A DNA stretch of 36,149 bases from Lentisphaeria bacterium (GTDB taxonomy: Bacteria > Verrucomicrobiota > Lentisphaeria > Victivallales > JAADHT01), in NCBI GenBank assembly GCA_015486135.1, contig WFSE01000141.1, positions 1 to 36,149 of the forward strand, read 5' to 3'. The notes below the pieces were generated by a model. The model did not search any database. It saw only the letters and a list, made by a program, of their open reading frames with translations, and was not told the origin of the DNA. This document shows positions 7,841 to 16,824 of this stretch, piece by piece; within the stretch, counting starts at the first letter, position 1; the number at the start of each line of letters is the position of its first letter. Made by a program: the position numbers and the translations under genes.

Positions 7841-8364
7841 GAATCACTCTCCAGCATTGCCAACTCCGCGGGCGACGGTTTGAAATGAAGGATGCTCATC
7901 GCCAAAACCGCGAAGAAAAAGAACGGCGCCAGTCCCAGCAACGCTAACGACGGCGCATACAGCGAGTCGGATATACTCAAGGCCAACGCCCGTGCTTTGG
8001 ACGCCCCCGTCAACGGCCCCAGCACCGTGTTGATAGTTCTGACGATTCCCAAAGCGCTAATCGCCGCCCCGGCCAGAATTTGCGTGGCGGCCGCCAAGTA
8101 AAGCAACTTCAACGTCAAAGGGGCGGTGTTGGTCTTCGCCATCGCCGCTGATACAATGGATAACAGCCCAAACAAAAGGACAAACATAAACATCAATACC
8201 AGCACGATCCAAAGTAATCCTACGGCGGCACCTCCGGAAATTACGATGTCTAAAAAAGTCATCGTATGGCGGGCCGGGACAGCAGCGGCGGCGGCTGGAG
8301 TATCGCCAGCCTCCACCGCGGTGGCGACTAAAAACAAAATCGCGGCATTCGCCAATTTCCCCAT
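7837..8364 (-). CDS. Small membrane protein, divergent MotA/TolQ/ExbB-like
   Basis: The 175-residue product starts with a signal-like hydrophobic segment (MGKLANAAILFLVATAVEAG) and an Ala-rich linker. Helices follow near residues 45-75, 85-110 and 135-160. The segment LGIVRTINTV...SISDSLYAPSLALLGLAPF resembles the ExbB/TolQ signature (LGTVxGxIxAF...GISEALxTTAxGLxVAIPA), but residues are not strictly conserved. The start was chosen at 8364 because GGAGGAGGG lies just upstream; a longer frame would run into cysD. It may energise a periplasmic or outer-membrane process together with the next gene. No partner with a TonB or TolR fold lies beside it. The VWA protein further upstream on this strand does have a TonB-like N-terminus. 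Confidence 0.6.
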   Translation of the reverse strand: MGKLANAAILFLVATAVEAGDTPAAAAAVPARHTMTFLDIVISGGAAVGLLWIVLVLMFMFVLLFGLLSIVSAAMAKTNTAPLTLKLLYLAAATQILAGAAISALGIVRTINTVLGPLTGASKARALALSISDSLYAPSLALLGLAPFFFFAVLAMSILHFKPSPAELAMLESDS

Positions 8365-8404
8365 ATTGCCCTCCTCCCAAGGCGGTATTGAACCAAACAA
8401 GGTA

Positions 8405-9307
8405 TTAGAAATACCCGTCGCGCTTCTTCTCCTCCATCGATCCCTCGACATCGTGGTCGATAATTCTAGTCGCCCTCTCGGAAGTCCGTTCCGACATCAT
8501 CTCCTCGATAATCTCGGGGATAGTGGCGGCGGCGGAACGGACGGCGCCGGTGCATGGATAGCAACCAAGCGTCCGGAAGCGGCACATCACCTTCTCCGGA
8601 GTCTCGCCGTCCTTCAGGGGGATTGGGCCGTCGAGCGGAATCAGTTGTCCGTCCCGAACGACCATCTCGCGCTCCTTGGCGAAATACAGCGGAACAACGG
8701 GAATATTCTCGACATGGATGTAATGCCAGACATCTAGTTCGGTCCAGTTGGAAAGGGGGAACACCCGGATGGACTGTCCCTTGTCGACGCGGGTGTTGTA
8801 AAGGCTCCAGAGTTCGGGACGCTGGTTTTTGGGGTCCCACTGGCCAAATTCGTCGCGGAAGGAGAATATCCGCTCCTTGGCTCTGGATTTCTCCTCGTCG
8901 CGCCTGGCCCCTCCGAAAGCGGCGTCGTATCCGCCCTCCCGAATAGCGCTGACAAGCGCTTCCGTCTTGAGAAACGAACAGCATTTTCTGGTACCCAGGT
9001 CGAAAGGATTGACATTCTCGGCGATGGCCTTCTTATTGCTGCTTACCCGGAGTTCGGCCCCGATCTCGCGCGTGTAGCGATCGCGGAACTCGTACATCTC
9101 CTTGAACTTCATCCCGGTATCGACATGGAGCAAAGGGAACGGGATCTTGCCCGGATGAAAGGCTTTCCGGGCCAAGCGAAGCATCACGGACGAGTCCTTG
9201 CCGATGGAATACAGCATCACCGGGTTCTCGAACTCCGCCACGACCTCGCGCATGATGTGGATGCTCTCAGCCTCCAATTGCCGCAAATGTGTCAGGGAAT
9301 ATTTCAT
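8405..9307 (-). CDS. cysD: Sulfate adenylyltransferase small (catalytic) subunit
   Basis: This 300-residue protein matches the CysD family over its whole length (E. coli CysD is 302). The PP-loop variant SIGKDSS is at residues 34-40. Other family segments are [51 protein letters not shown] and [11 protein letters not shown]. It makes adenosine 5'-phosphosulfate from ATP and sulfate in the cytoplasm, for assimilation or for sulfation of glycans. The ATG overlaps the cysC stop (ATGA), with GGAGAG 6 bases upstream. The usual partner GTPase CysN does not follow; two unrelated membrane proteins do. cysN must be elsewhere in the genome or absent. Confidence 0.95.
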   Translation of the reverse strand: MKYSLTHLRQLEAESIHIMREVVAEFENPVMLYSIGKDSSVMLRLARKAFHPGKIPFPLLHVDTGMKFKEMYEFRDRYTREIGAELRVSSNKKAIAENVNPFDLGTRKCCSFLKTEALVSAIREGGYDAAFGGARRDEEKSRAKERIFSFRDEFGQWDPKNQRPELWSLYNTRVDKGQSIRVFPLSNWTELDVWHYIHVENIPVVPLYFAKEREMVVRDGQLIPLDGPIPLKDGETPEKVMCRFRTLGCYPCTGAVRSAAATIPEIIEEMMSERTSERATRIIDHDVEGSMEEKKRDGYF

Positions 9308-9915
9308 ATAGCGCTCTCCAGCTTTTCATCCACAACCGCCCACAAACGTTCGACAGCCTCCTTAACGGTAGCAGTGGAGGTATCTATGACAAGGTCCGGA
9401 TTGGAAGGTTTCTCGTAAGGGGAGTCGATCCCCGTGAAATCGCCTATCTCGCCTTTCCGGGCCTTTTTGTAAAGCCCCTTCGGGTCGCGGGTCTCGCACA
9501 CGTCCAGCGGGGCGTCCACGAACACCTCGACAAAACGCTCCTCCCCGACCGCCGCCTTGGCTTTCCGGCGTCCAGCCTCGAATGGAGAGATAAAAGCGGC
9601 TATCGCCACTACTCCGGCATCCGCGAAAAGCGCGGCCACCTCGCCAATTCTGCGTATATTCTCCGCGCGGTTATCCTCGGAGAATCCCAAATCGGCACTT
9701 AATCCATGGCGGATGTTGTCGCCGTCGAGAATGTACGCCATCCTGCCGGCCTCGAGAAGCCTGCGCTCAAGCATCTTCGCAATCGTGGATTTCCCGGAGC
9801 CGGAGAGCCCGGTAAGCCAGACCACGCATCCCGTTTGGCCAGTCAAGGCCTTCCGTTCCGAGGCGTCTAGAAGACTCTTCGACCAGACAATATTTTTCTC
9901 CCCGGCATCGCTCAT
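9304..9915 (-). CDS. cysC: Adenylylsulfate (APS) kinase
   Basis: The 203-residue protein has a P-loop GLSGSGKST at residues 36-44, the DGDNIRHGL segment near 64-72, the substrate-site segment FISPFEAGR near residue 110, and [26 protein letters not shown]. These are all signatures of APS kinase, which phosphorylates APS to PAPS. The start at 9915 is supported by GGAGGG 9 bases upstream, and the upstream in-frame extension lies inside pyrG. cysC precedes and overlaps cysD, so the two steps from sulfate to PAPS are coupled. With glycosyltransferases at both ends of the region, a role in supplying PAPS for glycan sulfation is possible, but ordinary sulfate assimilation is equally so. Confidence 0.95.
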   Translation of the reverse strand: MSDAGEKNIVWSKSLLDASERKALTGQTGCVVWLTGLSGSGKSTIAKMLERRLLEAGRMAYILDGDNIRHGLSADLGFSEDNRAENIRRIGEVAALFADAGVVAIAAFISPFEAGRRKAKAAVGEERFVEVFVDAPLDVCETRDPKGLYKKARKGEIGDFTGIDSPYEKPSNPDLVIDTSTATVKEAVERLWAVVDEKLESAI

Positions 9916-9943
9916 ATCCGGCAGCCCTCCAGCGGGAATGAAG

Positions 9944-11551
9944 TCAGTCGCCCCTGTTTTTCTTCGACGCGCCAACAAAATCGCGGAAAAGGGGATGCGC
10001 GGAAAGAGGCGTGGATTTGAATTCAGGATGGAACTGGCAGGCGACGAACCAAGGGTGGCTTTCCAATTCGACAATCTCCACCAATCCGCTTTCGGGAGAT
10101 ACCCCCACAACCGCCAAGCCGTTCTTCTCGAAAACGTCGCGGTATTCGGAGTTGAACTCGTAGCGGTGCCTGTGGCGCTCCGAGATGGAATCCGCACCAT
10201 ACGCAGCCTTGGCCTTGCTTCCATTCTCCAACTCGCACGGCCACGCTCCCAGCCTCATCGTTCCCCCCATGTTGACGATCTTCTTTTGCTCCTCCATGAG
10301 GTCCACGACCTTGTGCGGGGAATCGGGATCGAACTCCGCGCTATGCGCGCCCTCTAATCCGCCCGCGTTTCTCGCGAACTCGATAACGGCGCACTGCATA
10401 CCCAAGCATATCCCCAGGAACGGAATGGAGTTCTCCCGAGCGTATTTTATGGCGGCGATCTTTCCCTCGACCCCCCTGTCGCCAAAGCCTCCGGGGACTA
10501 AAATTCCATCGACTCCATCAAGCATCTCCTCGGCGGACGAGGATTCTATATCCTCCGCCTCGATCATACGGAACTCGACCTTGACGCCATTGGCGATCCC
10601 GCCGTGCGACAACGCCTCGTATATGCTTTTGTAAGAATCCCTCAGGCTGATGTATTTGCCCACCACGGCGATTTCCACTTCTCCGCGCGGGGGATTGATG
10701 ATGTTAGCGAGCATTTTACGCCAATCGTCCATCGCAAGGGAATTCGAGGGGAGCCCCATCTTCTCCAAAATATGCTGATCCAAACGCTGCTTGGCCAACT
10801 CGACCGGCACCTCGTATATGGAATGCGCGACATCACGTTCCTCTATCACCAAATCCCGGCTGACATTGCAGAAAAGGGACAATTTCTCGAAATGCTCCTC
10901 CGACATCGCCCGCTCCGAGCGGCAGACTAGGATATCGGGAGTAATACCGATTTCCCTCAAAATACCCACCGATTGCTGCGAGGGTTTCGTCTTCATCTCC
11001 CCGGCGGCGCGAATATACGGGACAAGTGTCAGATGTATGAAGAGGCCGTTCTCCGGTCCTATCTCGTGGCGGTATTGCCTTATCGCCTCGAGAAAGGGAA
11101 GCGACTCGATGTCGCCGGCGGTGCCCCCGATCTCCGTCAGGGCGATATCGACATCGTCGCCATCCAGACTCGCAATGGCCTTTTTAATCTCATCGGTGAT
11201 ATGGGGAATGACTTGCACCGTTTTTCCAAGATAGCCACCGGCGCGCTCGCGTTGTATGACGGCGCTGTATATGCTTCCCGTGGTGTAATTGCTATCTTTG
11301 GAGCATGTCACCCCGGCGAACCGCTCGTAGTGCCCCAAGTCCAGATCGGTCTCCGCCCCGTCGTCGGTAACGTAGACCTCGCCGTGCTGGTATGGGGACA
11401 TCGTTCCCGGATCGACGTTGATATAAGGATCTAGTTTTTGGATTTTTATCCTGTAGCCACGCCTCTTTAGGAGCAACGCAACCGATGCAGTGGTTATCCC
11501 CTTCCCCAACGACGACACGACCCCGCCCGTGATAAAAATGTGTTTTGTCAT
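9944..11551 (-). CDS. pyrG: CTP synthase
   Basis: The 535-residue protein carries an N-terminal synthetase domain starting [19 protein letters not shown] and a C-terminal glutamine amidotransferase domain (GGFGDRG, the nucleophile Cys in FLGICLGMQ, and the His/Glu pair in FHPEFKS). It makes CTP from UTP, ATP and glutamine. Length and motif order are standard. The internal methionine at 11551 was chosen because it aligns with the family start; an 11-codon upstream extension lacks similarity. cysC starts 28 bases downstream. Linkage of pyrG to sulfate activation genes is not a common arrangement. Confidence 0.97.
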   Translation of the reverse strand: MTKHIFITGGVVSSLGKGITTASVALLLKRRGYRIKIQKLDPYINVDPGTMSPYQHGEVYVTDDGAETDLDLGHYERFAGVTCSKDSNYTTGSIYSAVIQRERAGGYLGKTVQVIPHITDEIKKAIASLDGDDVDIALTEIGGTAGDIESLPFLEAIRQYRHEIGPENGLFIHLTLVPYIRAAGEMKTKPSQQSVGILREIGITPDILVCRSERAMSEEHFEKLSLFCNVSRDLVIEERDVAHSIYEVPVELAKQRLDQHILEKMGLPSNSLAMDDWRKMLANIINPPRGEVEIAVVGKYISLRDSYKSIYEALSHGGIANGVKVEFRMIEAEDIESSSAEEMLDGVDGILVPGGFGDRGVEGKIAAIKYARENSIPFLGICLGMQCAVIEFARNAGGLEGAHSAEFDPDSPHKVVDLMEEQKKIVNMGGTMRLGAWPCELENGSKAKAAYGADSISERHRHRYEFNSEYRDVFEKNGLAVVGVSPESGLVEIVELESHPWFVACQFHPEFKSTPLSAHPLFRDFVGASKKNRGD

Positions 11552-11667
11552 TACGCTATTTCCGCAGTGGTAAAAAAAGTTCAAAACAAATCAACGCCGT
11601 CGCCAGACGACGCGTCAACAAGAAACCAATACCCTTGAAGAAGAGGAGTTTCAACCGTGGAAGAAAG

Positions 11668-13350
11668 TCATTCGACGTAATTTTTCCTTCTATCCTTCAA
11701 GTGCTTATCAAGGTAGGGTAGCTTCAGTTTGTATTCGCTAGCTACATCGTGGATTTTCTCGACTAGACGTTTGTCGTATTTAACCGAGAGGATGCTATAG
11801 AGATGGTAAAGGTACTGTCTAGCCCATTCACGCTTGATGTTCTCGTCCCCCACGGTGGCATTGGCAATCCTCCCTCCGAAAACCGCTTCGCGCTCGACTC
11901 CAGCGCTATCGCGGCCGGTAACCCTAAGTCCGACTCCGGTGTTCTTGTCCTCATATCTGCCATATATTGAAAGCGTCCTGCCCCGGTAAATGTTAGGGAG
12001 CCTTTTTGGGAATGTGTTCTCGGTCAAGTTGCTCGAAACCTGGTAGTCGATATCAGCGACGCTGACATCCGAAACCTGATTAGCGAAGGTGGCCAACACC
12101 CTCCCGCTTCCAGGAACATCCCGAACATGGCAACTCTCTCCTCGGTTGCGATACGCCAAGAGGTCCATGAGAAACGAGTTTCTGTCATCGCCAACGCTAA
12201 AGCAATATACACTTGCGCCGGCATGGTTGCCGTTCGAGACCGCATTGAGTATCTCCCTGTTTCTGGTGAGCTCGCCGTAATTGACCTTCCCGTCCGACGC
12301 CAAAAACACTATCAGCGGACGGAGCCCGGCGCGATTTTTGGAGCCGACATAGGGGGCTATCGCAGGGTAGACGTTCGTCGTGCCTTCCGAACGTAGCGTG
12401 AAGAGGAAATCATCCAACGCCTTGAGTATTTTCGCATTCGGTCGCACCAATCCGTTGGCGAAGGGGATATTGCCGGACTGAAACGCCACGACGTTGAATC
12501 TATCCCCTTTCCTAAGGTTTTTCACCGCCGCCAGGACACCGGACTTGAACTGCGCCAACCGCCTTCGCCTTATGCTTCCAGACACGTCCAACAGAAACAC
12601 AACATCCTTTTGGAACGGCGGCAAGGCGGCAATCGCTTTCTTATTGGTGGATATGTCTATTCTGAAGTACCCCCCTCCGAAGGTATCGGGATACTTGAAC
12701 ACTTTAATGTCGAGCAAGGACCCCATCCCTACACCTTTCCCGCCTGGGACAAGGCTCGTGTCCGGGGTGGCTGGCAACACGCCATCTCTTGATCGGGGCA
12801 GCTTGGTGCGCGCAACCGGCATGGCCAACCCTCTGTCCCCGGGGCCGGAGCCCGTGCTCGAGAACGGAGACATCGCCTCCCCAAAAGTCCTCGGAAGCTT
12901 GGGAATAAGGGCACGGTTCAAGTTCAATCTATTATCGGGAAGAGTATCACCATCAATCGCCACGATTTCCGTCAAATCGGGTGGTTCGGCCGGGGCAGGG
13001 AAGTCGGCGGCTATCGGAGGCTCGAACGCTCCGGGCTTGGTGGCCATGGGCGCGGTTTTCATCTTGTCCCCACTCCCTGGAGGGACCGGCGGGGGCTGTG
13101 GCTTGGCCGCCCCTCCGTTTTCCGGAGTTGGAGCCATGTTTTCGCCACGGTCCCCGGCAGCAGCTTTCCTCTCTTGCTTCGGCCGAACGAAAGTCAAGGT
13201 TCTATGCGGCAATTTCGGAACTGGTAGAGACGACAAAAGGGGAAACACCCCGAGTTTCAAGAGAATAACGAGGAAAAGTCCATGCACCATAAGGGAAAAG
13301 ACCGCCGAAAGGAGGGCGTATATCCACGTTCTGTCGCCATTTCTAGTCAT
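11668..13350 (-). CDS. TonB-like-anchored protein with von Willebrand factor A domain
   Basis: In this 560-residue protein a single N-terminal membrane helix (about 10-32, ALLSAVFSLMVHGLFLVILL) is of the TonB/TolA type. It is followed by about 170 residues of Pro/Gly-rich linker and a VWA domain from about 247 to 420. The metal-site motif DVSGS is intact at 255-259, and the domain contains RFNVVAFQSG and RPLIVFLASDG. A C-terminal region of about 140 residues has RLPNIYRGRTLSIYGRYE, as in inter-alpha-inhibitor-like VWA proteins. It is probably periplasmic and metal-dependent in ligand binding. The start was placed at 13350 because a longer frame would run across tRNA-Leu. No strong ribosome site is visible. 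Some 116 bases separate it from pyrG. Confidence 0.8.
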   Translation of the reverse strand: MTRNGDRTWIYALLSAVFSLMVHGLFLVILLKLGVFPLLSSLPVPKLPHRTLTFVRPKQERKAAAGDRGENMAPTPENGGAAKPQPPPVPPGSGDKMKTAPMATKPGAFEPPIAADFPAPAEPPDLTEIVAIDGDTLPDNRLNLNRALIPKLPRTFGEAMSPFSSTGSGPGDRGLAMPVARTKLPRSRDGVLPATPDTSLVPGGKGVGMGSLLDIKVFKYPDTFGGGYFRIDISTNKKAIAALPPFQKDVVFLLDVSGSIRRRRLAQFKSGVLAAVKNLRKGDRFNVVAFQSGNIPFANGLVRPNAKILKALDDFLFTLRSEGTTNVYPAIAPYVGSKNRAGLRPLIVFLASDGKVNYGELTRNREILNAVSNGNHAGASVYCFSVGDDRNSFLMDLLAYRNRGESCHVRDVPGSGRVLATFANQVSDVSVADIDYQVSSNLTENTFPKRLPNIYRGRTLSIYGRYEDKNTGVGLRVTGRDSAGVEREAVFGGRIANATVGDENIKREWARQYLYHLYSILSVKYDKRLVEKIHDVASEYKLKLPYLDKHLKDRRKNYVE

Positions 13351-13530
13351 GTCGCCAAAAGGTTTCGATCCAAACAAAAGCAAACAATGCGAATCATCCG
13401 TTTCGCCCCGCCAATCCCCGCCGCGACTTCGTCCTAGCGGAACCGCTCTACAATACCCCGCGAAAGGTGCCAAAACAAGGGTGGAGGGAATCTTCCAAAG
13501 CTTTGATCGCGTTTTTTCCACGGTTCCGGG

Positions 13531-13558
13531 TTGACAACGCGCCATGCCATTGTACAAT
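13531..13558 (+). promoter_or_regulatory. Sigma-70-type promoter for tRNA-Leu
   Basis: A perfect -35 TTGACA and a -10 TACAAT are separated by 16 bases, placing the transcription start a few bases before the tRNA gene, which begins 20 bases after the -10 box. No other gene separates the two. Confidence 0.7.
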
Positions 13559-13577
13559 ACCCCCCCTCCAGGAACAC

Positions 13578-13662
13578 GCTCGGGTGGCGGAACTGGCAGA
13601 CGCGCATGGTTGAGGGCCATGTGGGGCAACCCGTGGGGGTTCGAATCCCCCCCCGAGCACCA
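13578..13662 (+). tRNA. tRNA-Leu (anticodon GAG)
   Basis: The acceptor arms GCTCGGG and CCCGAGC pair perfectly. The anticodon stem CATGG/CCATG encloses the loop TTGAGGG, giving anticodon GAG, which reads CTC and CTT leucine codons. A long class-II variable arm precedes the T arm GGGGGTTCGAATCCCCC. The 3' CCA is encoded. Confidence 0.97.
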
Positions 13663-13670
13663 GCTCGTAT

Positions 13671-13694
13671 GGAAACGGACGAATGTCCGGTTCC
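13671..13694 (+). terminator. Hairpin just after tRNA-Leu
   Basis: GGAAACGGAC and GTCCGGTTCC pair over 10 positions with one mismatch around a GAAT loop, 8 bases after the CCA end. No T-run follows, so it may be a 3'-processing or weak termination structure rather than a canonical terminator. Confidence 0.35.
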
Positions 13695-13891
13695 CCTCGG
13701 AAGAATTGCGAGATCCGCGAAAATTAGGAGCCGAATGGAGGTTCGAGGAAAGAACGTGCCAAACCGCAAGAATGCGACGGCGCACCCGCTGTTGTTAAGA
13801 TGGGCCGTTGAATCGAAAACAAGTGCTAAAAGTCGAAATCGCGGTTAGCTGGCGCATTGCTCCGCAAACCATTCCGCTCCAAACTTTTGCG

Positions 13892-13959
13892 TTTTTTTTC
13901 GAAAAAAAAGAGTTTTTTTTGATACTTGGCGTTGACAAGGTGGTCCGTCAGAGTATATT
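13892..13959 (+). promoter_or_regulatory. Strong promoter with A/T-tract UP-like element for tRNA-Thr-tuf
   Basis: A consensus -35 TTGACA (13932-13937) is followed after 16 bases by TATATT (13954-13959). Upstream lie three 8-base A/T tracts between 13892 and 13920. The first two form the perfect palindrome TTTTTTTTCGAAAAAAAA. Such tracts are typical of UP elements or intrinsically curved DNA at very strong promoters of translation genes. The tRNA-Thr gene begins 50 bases after the -10 box. Confidence 0.75.
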
Positions 13960-14008
13960 CCGTGCTCGTTTTTGCCTTGTCTCAAGTTGGATTTGAGCTG
14001 GATTTCGG

Positions 14009-14086
<78 letters not shown>

Positions 14087-14157
14087 CAAAAACGGTGGAA
14101 TTTTAAGGATTTTTGTGTCGGAGAAAATCGTCTAGAACCATTTGCAGGAGGAGAAAA

Positions 14158-15351
14158 ATGGCAAAGGAGACGTTTCAGAGGAATAAGCCGCATTTGAACA
14201 TTGGTACGATTGGTCATGTGGACCATGGCAAGACCACGCTCACAGCGGCCATCACGATGGCTCTAACCAAGAAGTTTGGTCAAGGCGAAGTCAAAAACTA
14301 CGAAGAGATAGACAACGCCCCGGAAGAGAAAGCCCGTGGTATCACGATTAACACCGCGCATGTGGAATACGAGACGGAGAAAAGGCACTACGCCCACGTC
14401 GACTGCCCTGGACACGCCGACTACGTCAAAAACATGATTACGGGTGCGGCGCAGATGGATGGAGCCATTTTGGTTATCGCCGCCACTGACGGTCCGATGG
14501 CCCAAACCCGGGAACACATTCTGTTGGCACGCCAAGTTGGCGTTCCGGCGATGGTGGTATTCCTCAACAAAACCGACCAGGTCGACGACCCCGAACTCAT
14601 CGAACTCGTGGAAATGGAAGTCCGCGAACTTCTTTCCAGCTATGATTTCCCCGGCGACGATATTCCTATAATAAAGGGATCCGCCCTTAAGGCGATGGAA
14701 TCTGGTGGCGAAGGCCCGGACTGCGAATGCATATTCGAGCTAATGGACGCCGTTGACTCCTACATCCCCGAGCCGGCTAGAGATATCGATAAAGATTTCC
14801 TGATGCCGATCGAGGACGTGTTCTCCATCGAGGGACGCGGAACGGTTGTCACCGGTCGTGTCGAGAGTGGCATCATTAAAACTGGAGAACAGATCGAAAT
14901 CGTGGGGATCAAGCCCACGGTCAAGACCACCGTAACTGGTGTCGAGATGTTCAGAAAGATTCTCGACGAGGGGCGCGCTGGCGACAACGTTGGCTGCCTG
15001 CTCCGAGGCACGAAAAAAGACGACGTGGAACGCGGTCAGGTGCTTGCGAAGCCTGGCTCGATTACTCCCCACACGAAATTCAAGGCCGAGATTTACGTCC
15101 TCTCGAAAGAAGAGGGTGGGCGTCATACGCCATTTTTCTCGAACTATAGGCCTCAATTCTATTTCCGGACGACCGACGTGACTGGCGTGATAACCCTTCC
15201 GGAGGGCACGGAAATGGTCATGCCTGGCGACAACACGGAAGTCATAGTCGAGCTCATCGCCCCGATCGCAATGCAGAAAACGCTTCGTTTCGCTATCAGG
15301 GAAGGTGGCAGGACAGTAGCGTCCGGTCGGGTCACGGAGATTATCGAGTAA
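14158..15351 (+). CDS. tuf: Elongation factor Tu
   Basis: The 397-residue GTPase delivers aminoacyl-tRNA to the ribosome. G motifs are GHVDHGKT near residue 19, [11 protein letters not shown] near 81 and NKTD near 136. The beta-barrel domains carry [10 protein letters not shown] and [24 protein letters not shown]. The start at 14158 follows AGGAGG at an ideal distance; upstream in-frame codons are not conserved. It follows tRNA-Thr from a very strong promoter and is separated from rpmG by 135 bases that contain a hairpin. There is no second tuf between fusA and rpsJ in this window. Confidence 0.99.
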   Translation: MAKETFQRNKPHLNIGTIGHVDHGKTTLTAAITMALTKKFGQGEVKNYEEIDNAPEEKARGITINTAHVEYETEKRHYAHVDCPGHADYVKNMITGAAQMDGAILVIAATDGPMAQTREHILLARQVGVPAMVVFLNKTDQVDDPELIELVEMEVRELLSSYDFPGDDIPIIKGSALKAMESGGEGPDCECIFELMDAVDSYIPEPARDIDKDFLMPIEDVFSIEGRGTVVTGRVESGIIKTGEQIEIVGIKPTVKTTVTGVEMFRKILDEGRAGDNVGCLLRGTKKDDVERGQVLAKPGSITPHTKFKAEIYVLSKEEGGRHTPFFSNYRPQFYFRTTDVTGVITLPEGTEMVMPGDNTEVIVELIAPIAMQKTLRFAIREGGRTVASGRVTEIIE

Positions 15352-15406
15352 ATTTAGTTTTCTAGTCGGGTGCGGAAGCGCTACTCCTCCCGTCTGGAAA
15401 AAGGGG

Positions 15407-15446
15407 AACGCCCCGGAACGGTCGTCATCCGATTGTCCGGGGTGTT
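15407..15446 (+). terminator. Hairpin between tuf and rpmG, possible attenuator or processing site
   Basis: AACGCCCCGGA and TCCGGGGTGTT pair over 11 positions with one G-T. A small inner CGG/CCG stem lies in the loop. Only TTT follows the stem, so termination is likely partial. This could lower expression of rpmG-secE-nusG and downstream genes relative to tuf. Confidence 0.4.
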
Positions 15447-15486
15447 TCACGCAGAAAAGGCGTTAGAGCGCCACTGGTTGGCTGGT

Positions 15487-15639
15487 ATGGCGAGAGAAAT
15501 AATAACGTTGGCGTGCACCGAGTGCAAGCGTCGGAACTACACGACCATGAAGGAGAAACGGAATACTCCTGGACGGTTGGAGAAACGCAAGTTTTGCAAG
15601 TTCGATCGCAAACATACTTTGCACAGGGAGACCAAGTAG
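15487..15639 (+). CDS. rpmG: Ribosomal protein L33
   Basis: A 50-residue protein with the family core [30 protein letters not shown] and [10 protein letters not shown]33 binds near the E site of the large subunit. The first zinc pair is present (CTEC). The second, usually CxxC, reads CKFD, so one Cys is replaced by Asp. The internal ATG at 15487 was chosen because it fits the family start; the ribosome site is weak. Its place between tuf and tRNA-Trp/secE is the classic one. Confidence 0.96.
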   Translation: MAREIITLACTECKRRNYTTMKEKRNTPGRLEKRKFCKFDRKHTLHRETK

Positions 15640-15695
15640 CTTTTCCGCGGCCCCGCCGAAGCCGTGGCACGGCGTTTGTGGCGGGGATCAACCGT

Positions 15696-15772
15696 AGGTG
15701 AGTAGCACAATTGGCTAGTGCATCGGTCTCCAAAACCGAAGGTTCCGAGTTCGAGTCTCGGCTCACCTGCCA
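15696..15772 (+). tRNA. tRNA-Trp (anticodon CCA)
   Basis: The acceptor arms AGGTGAG and CTCACCT pair perfectly. The anticodon stem TCGGT/ACCGA encloses CTCCAAA, giving anticodon CCA. The T arm has TTCGAGT, the discriminator is G and CCA is encoded. tRNA-Trp between rpmG and secE is a common ancestral arrangement. Confidence 0.98.
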
Positions 15773-15829
15773 ATTTTAGTTTCCGCCATGCGGGTGGAAA
15801 GGGACGTATCGGGATTTTGGAGTGTAAGC

Positions 15830-16027
15830 ATGGGCAATCTTGTAGCTAAAGCCAAGCAGGTTGTGGCGGACACAATCAACGAGCTGAAGAAAAGTAGTTG
15901 GCCGTCAAAAAATGAATTGACGGAATCGACGCTTTTGGTTATCGTCTCGGTGGTTGCGCTGGGCTTGTTCGTGGCGGTAGTTGATCAAGTGAATTTGAAA
16001 CTCCTGAATCTGTTCACCCACGGGTGA
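15830..16027 (+). CDS. secE: Preprotein translocase subunit SecE
   Basis: The 65-residue short-form SecE has an amphipathic N-terminal helix (KAKQVVADTINELKKSSWPS), the family signature WPSKNEL, and one membrane helix (about 36-57, LLVIVSVVALGLFVAVVDQV). It clamps SecY in the inner-membrane translocon. The start at 15830 is preceded by GGAG at 7 bases; an upstream ATG would add 14 residues without family support. nusG follows after 45 bases, as is usual. Confidence 0.95.
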   Translation: MGNLVAKAKQVVADTINELKKSSWPSKNELTESTLLVIVSVVALGLFVAVVDQVNLKLLNLFTHG

Positions 16028-16072
16028 GGGATTAGTGTCGCGGCGGAAATCCGCCTGTTAGGACTAAACGCG

Positions 16073-16747
16073 ATGGAAGAGTCTGAAAAAACTGAAAAAG
16101 TGGAAAGCGCCTCCGAGGTGTCCAGTGTAGTCGCCACGGCGGAAACGGCAGAGGAGACCGCTGGCAATGCGGGTGCCCCTGATCGCTCCAAAGGGCAATG
16201 GTTTGTCGTGAACACCCTTTCAGGACACGAGAACAAGGTCAAGAACACGATAGAAAGACATTTGGACAATACGCCTGGATTGTGCGCAAAGATACACGAG
16301 ATATTGATTCCGATGGAACAGATATCGGAGGTTAAGCAGGGAAAAAAGACCACGACAAGTCGCAAGTTCTTTCCGGGGTACATACTTGTCCGGATGGACC
16401 TGTACGATGTGGCGACTAAAAAGTTGGACGAGGAAGCGTGGTATTTCATCCGCCAAACGCAGGGTGTTATAGGATTCGTCGGGCGCGGGGATAAGCCGGT
16501 TCCCCTTCCCCCGCATGAAGTCACCGATTTGCTAGACCAAGCGGAAGGAGCGAAGGAACAAGTCCGTCCCAAGATCGATTTCGAAGTTGGTGAGACGGTG
16601 AGAATAAAGGACGGCGCGTTCGAGAATTTCGAAGGTGCCATAGAGGAGATAGACCACGAGAGAGGAAAGCTCAAGATTCTGGTGGCTATTTTCGGCCGAT
16701 CCACACCAGTGGAACTGGAGTTCTGGCAAGTGGAGCGCGGTGTTTGA
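16073..16747 (+). CDS. nusG: Transcription elongation/antitermination factor NusG
   Basis: The 224-residue protein has an acidic, low-complexity N-terminal extension of about 40 residues (Glu/Ser/Ala-rich). The NGN domain (WFVVNTLSGHENKVKNTIERH, FPGYILVRMDLYD, GVIGFVGRGDKPVPLP) occupies about 43-155. A C-terminal KOW domain (VGETVRIKDGAFENFEGAIEEI) lies at about 165-224. It binds RNA polymerase to suppress pausing and couples it to ribosomes or Rho. The extension makes it longer than E. coli NusG (181). It sits between secE and rplK as usual. Confidence 0.96.
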   Translation: MEESEKTEKVESASEVSSVVATAETAEETAGNAGAPDRSKGQWFVVNTLSGHENKVKNTIERHLDNTPGLCAKIHEILIPMEQISEVKQGKKTTTSRKFFPGYILVRMDLYDVATKKLDEEAWYFIRQTQGVIGFVGRGDKPVPLPPHEVTDLLDQAEGAKEQVRPKIDFEVGETVRIKDGAFENFEGAIEEIDHERGKLKILVAIFGRSTPVELEFWQVERGV

Positions 16748-16824
16748 TGTGCCGTGCGCGACGCTTGCGAGCGCGGACGGAAGGAAAACTGTTGTATTAA
16801 GTTCCGATTGACTTGGAGTTGGCG

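Larger units (their letters stand above)
13663..14008. other. Non-coding spacer between tRNA-Leu and tRNA-Thr
   Basis: No open frame here has credible codon use or a ribosome site. The left part holds only the hairpin next to tRNA-Leu. The right part holds the A/T tracts and the strong promoter for tRNA-Thr and tuf, described separately. Nothing else stands out. Confidence 0.7.

Noticed and set aside
11585-11667. CGTCG/CGACG stem between the VWA gene and pyrG as a terminator
   Set aside because: Only 5 bp, and the T-rich sequence after it on the minus strand is interrupted; too weak to call.
13445-13460. TACAATACCCC, repeated from the tRNA-Leu promoter, as a second promoter
   Set aside because: No acceptable -35 box at the right distance on either strand.
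12494-13534. A 346-codon plus-strand frame opposite the VWA gene
   Set aside because: Low-complexity Ser/Pro/Gly translation that mirrors the Pro-rich linker and VWA gene on the other strand; no family resemblance.
13351-13785. N-terminal extension of the VWA gene
   Set aside because: It would read through the antisense of tRNA-Leu and its promoter, and it lacks any signal or domain. The start at 13350 gives a proper membrane anchor.
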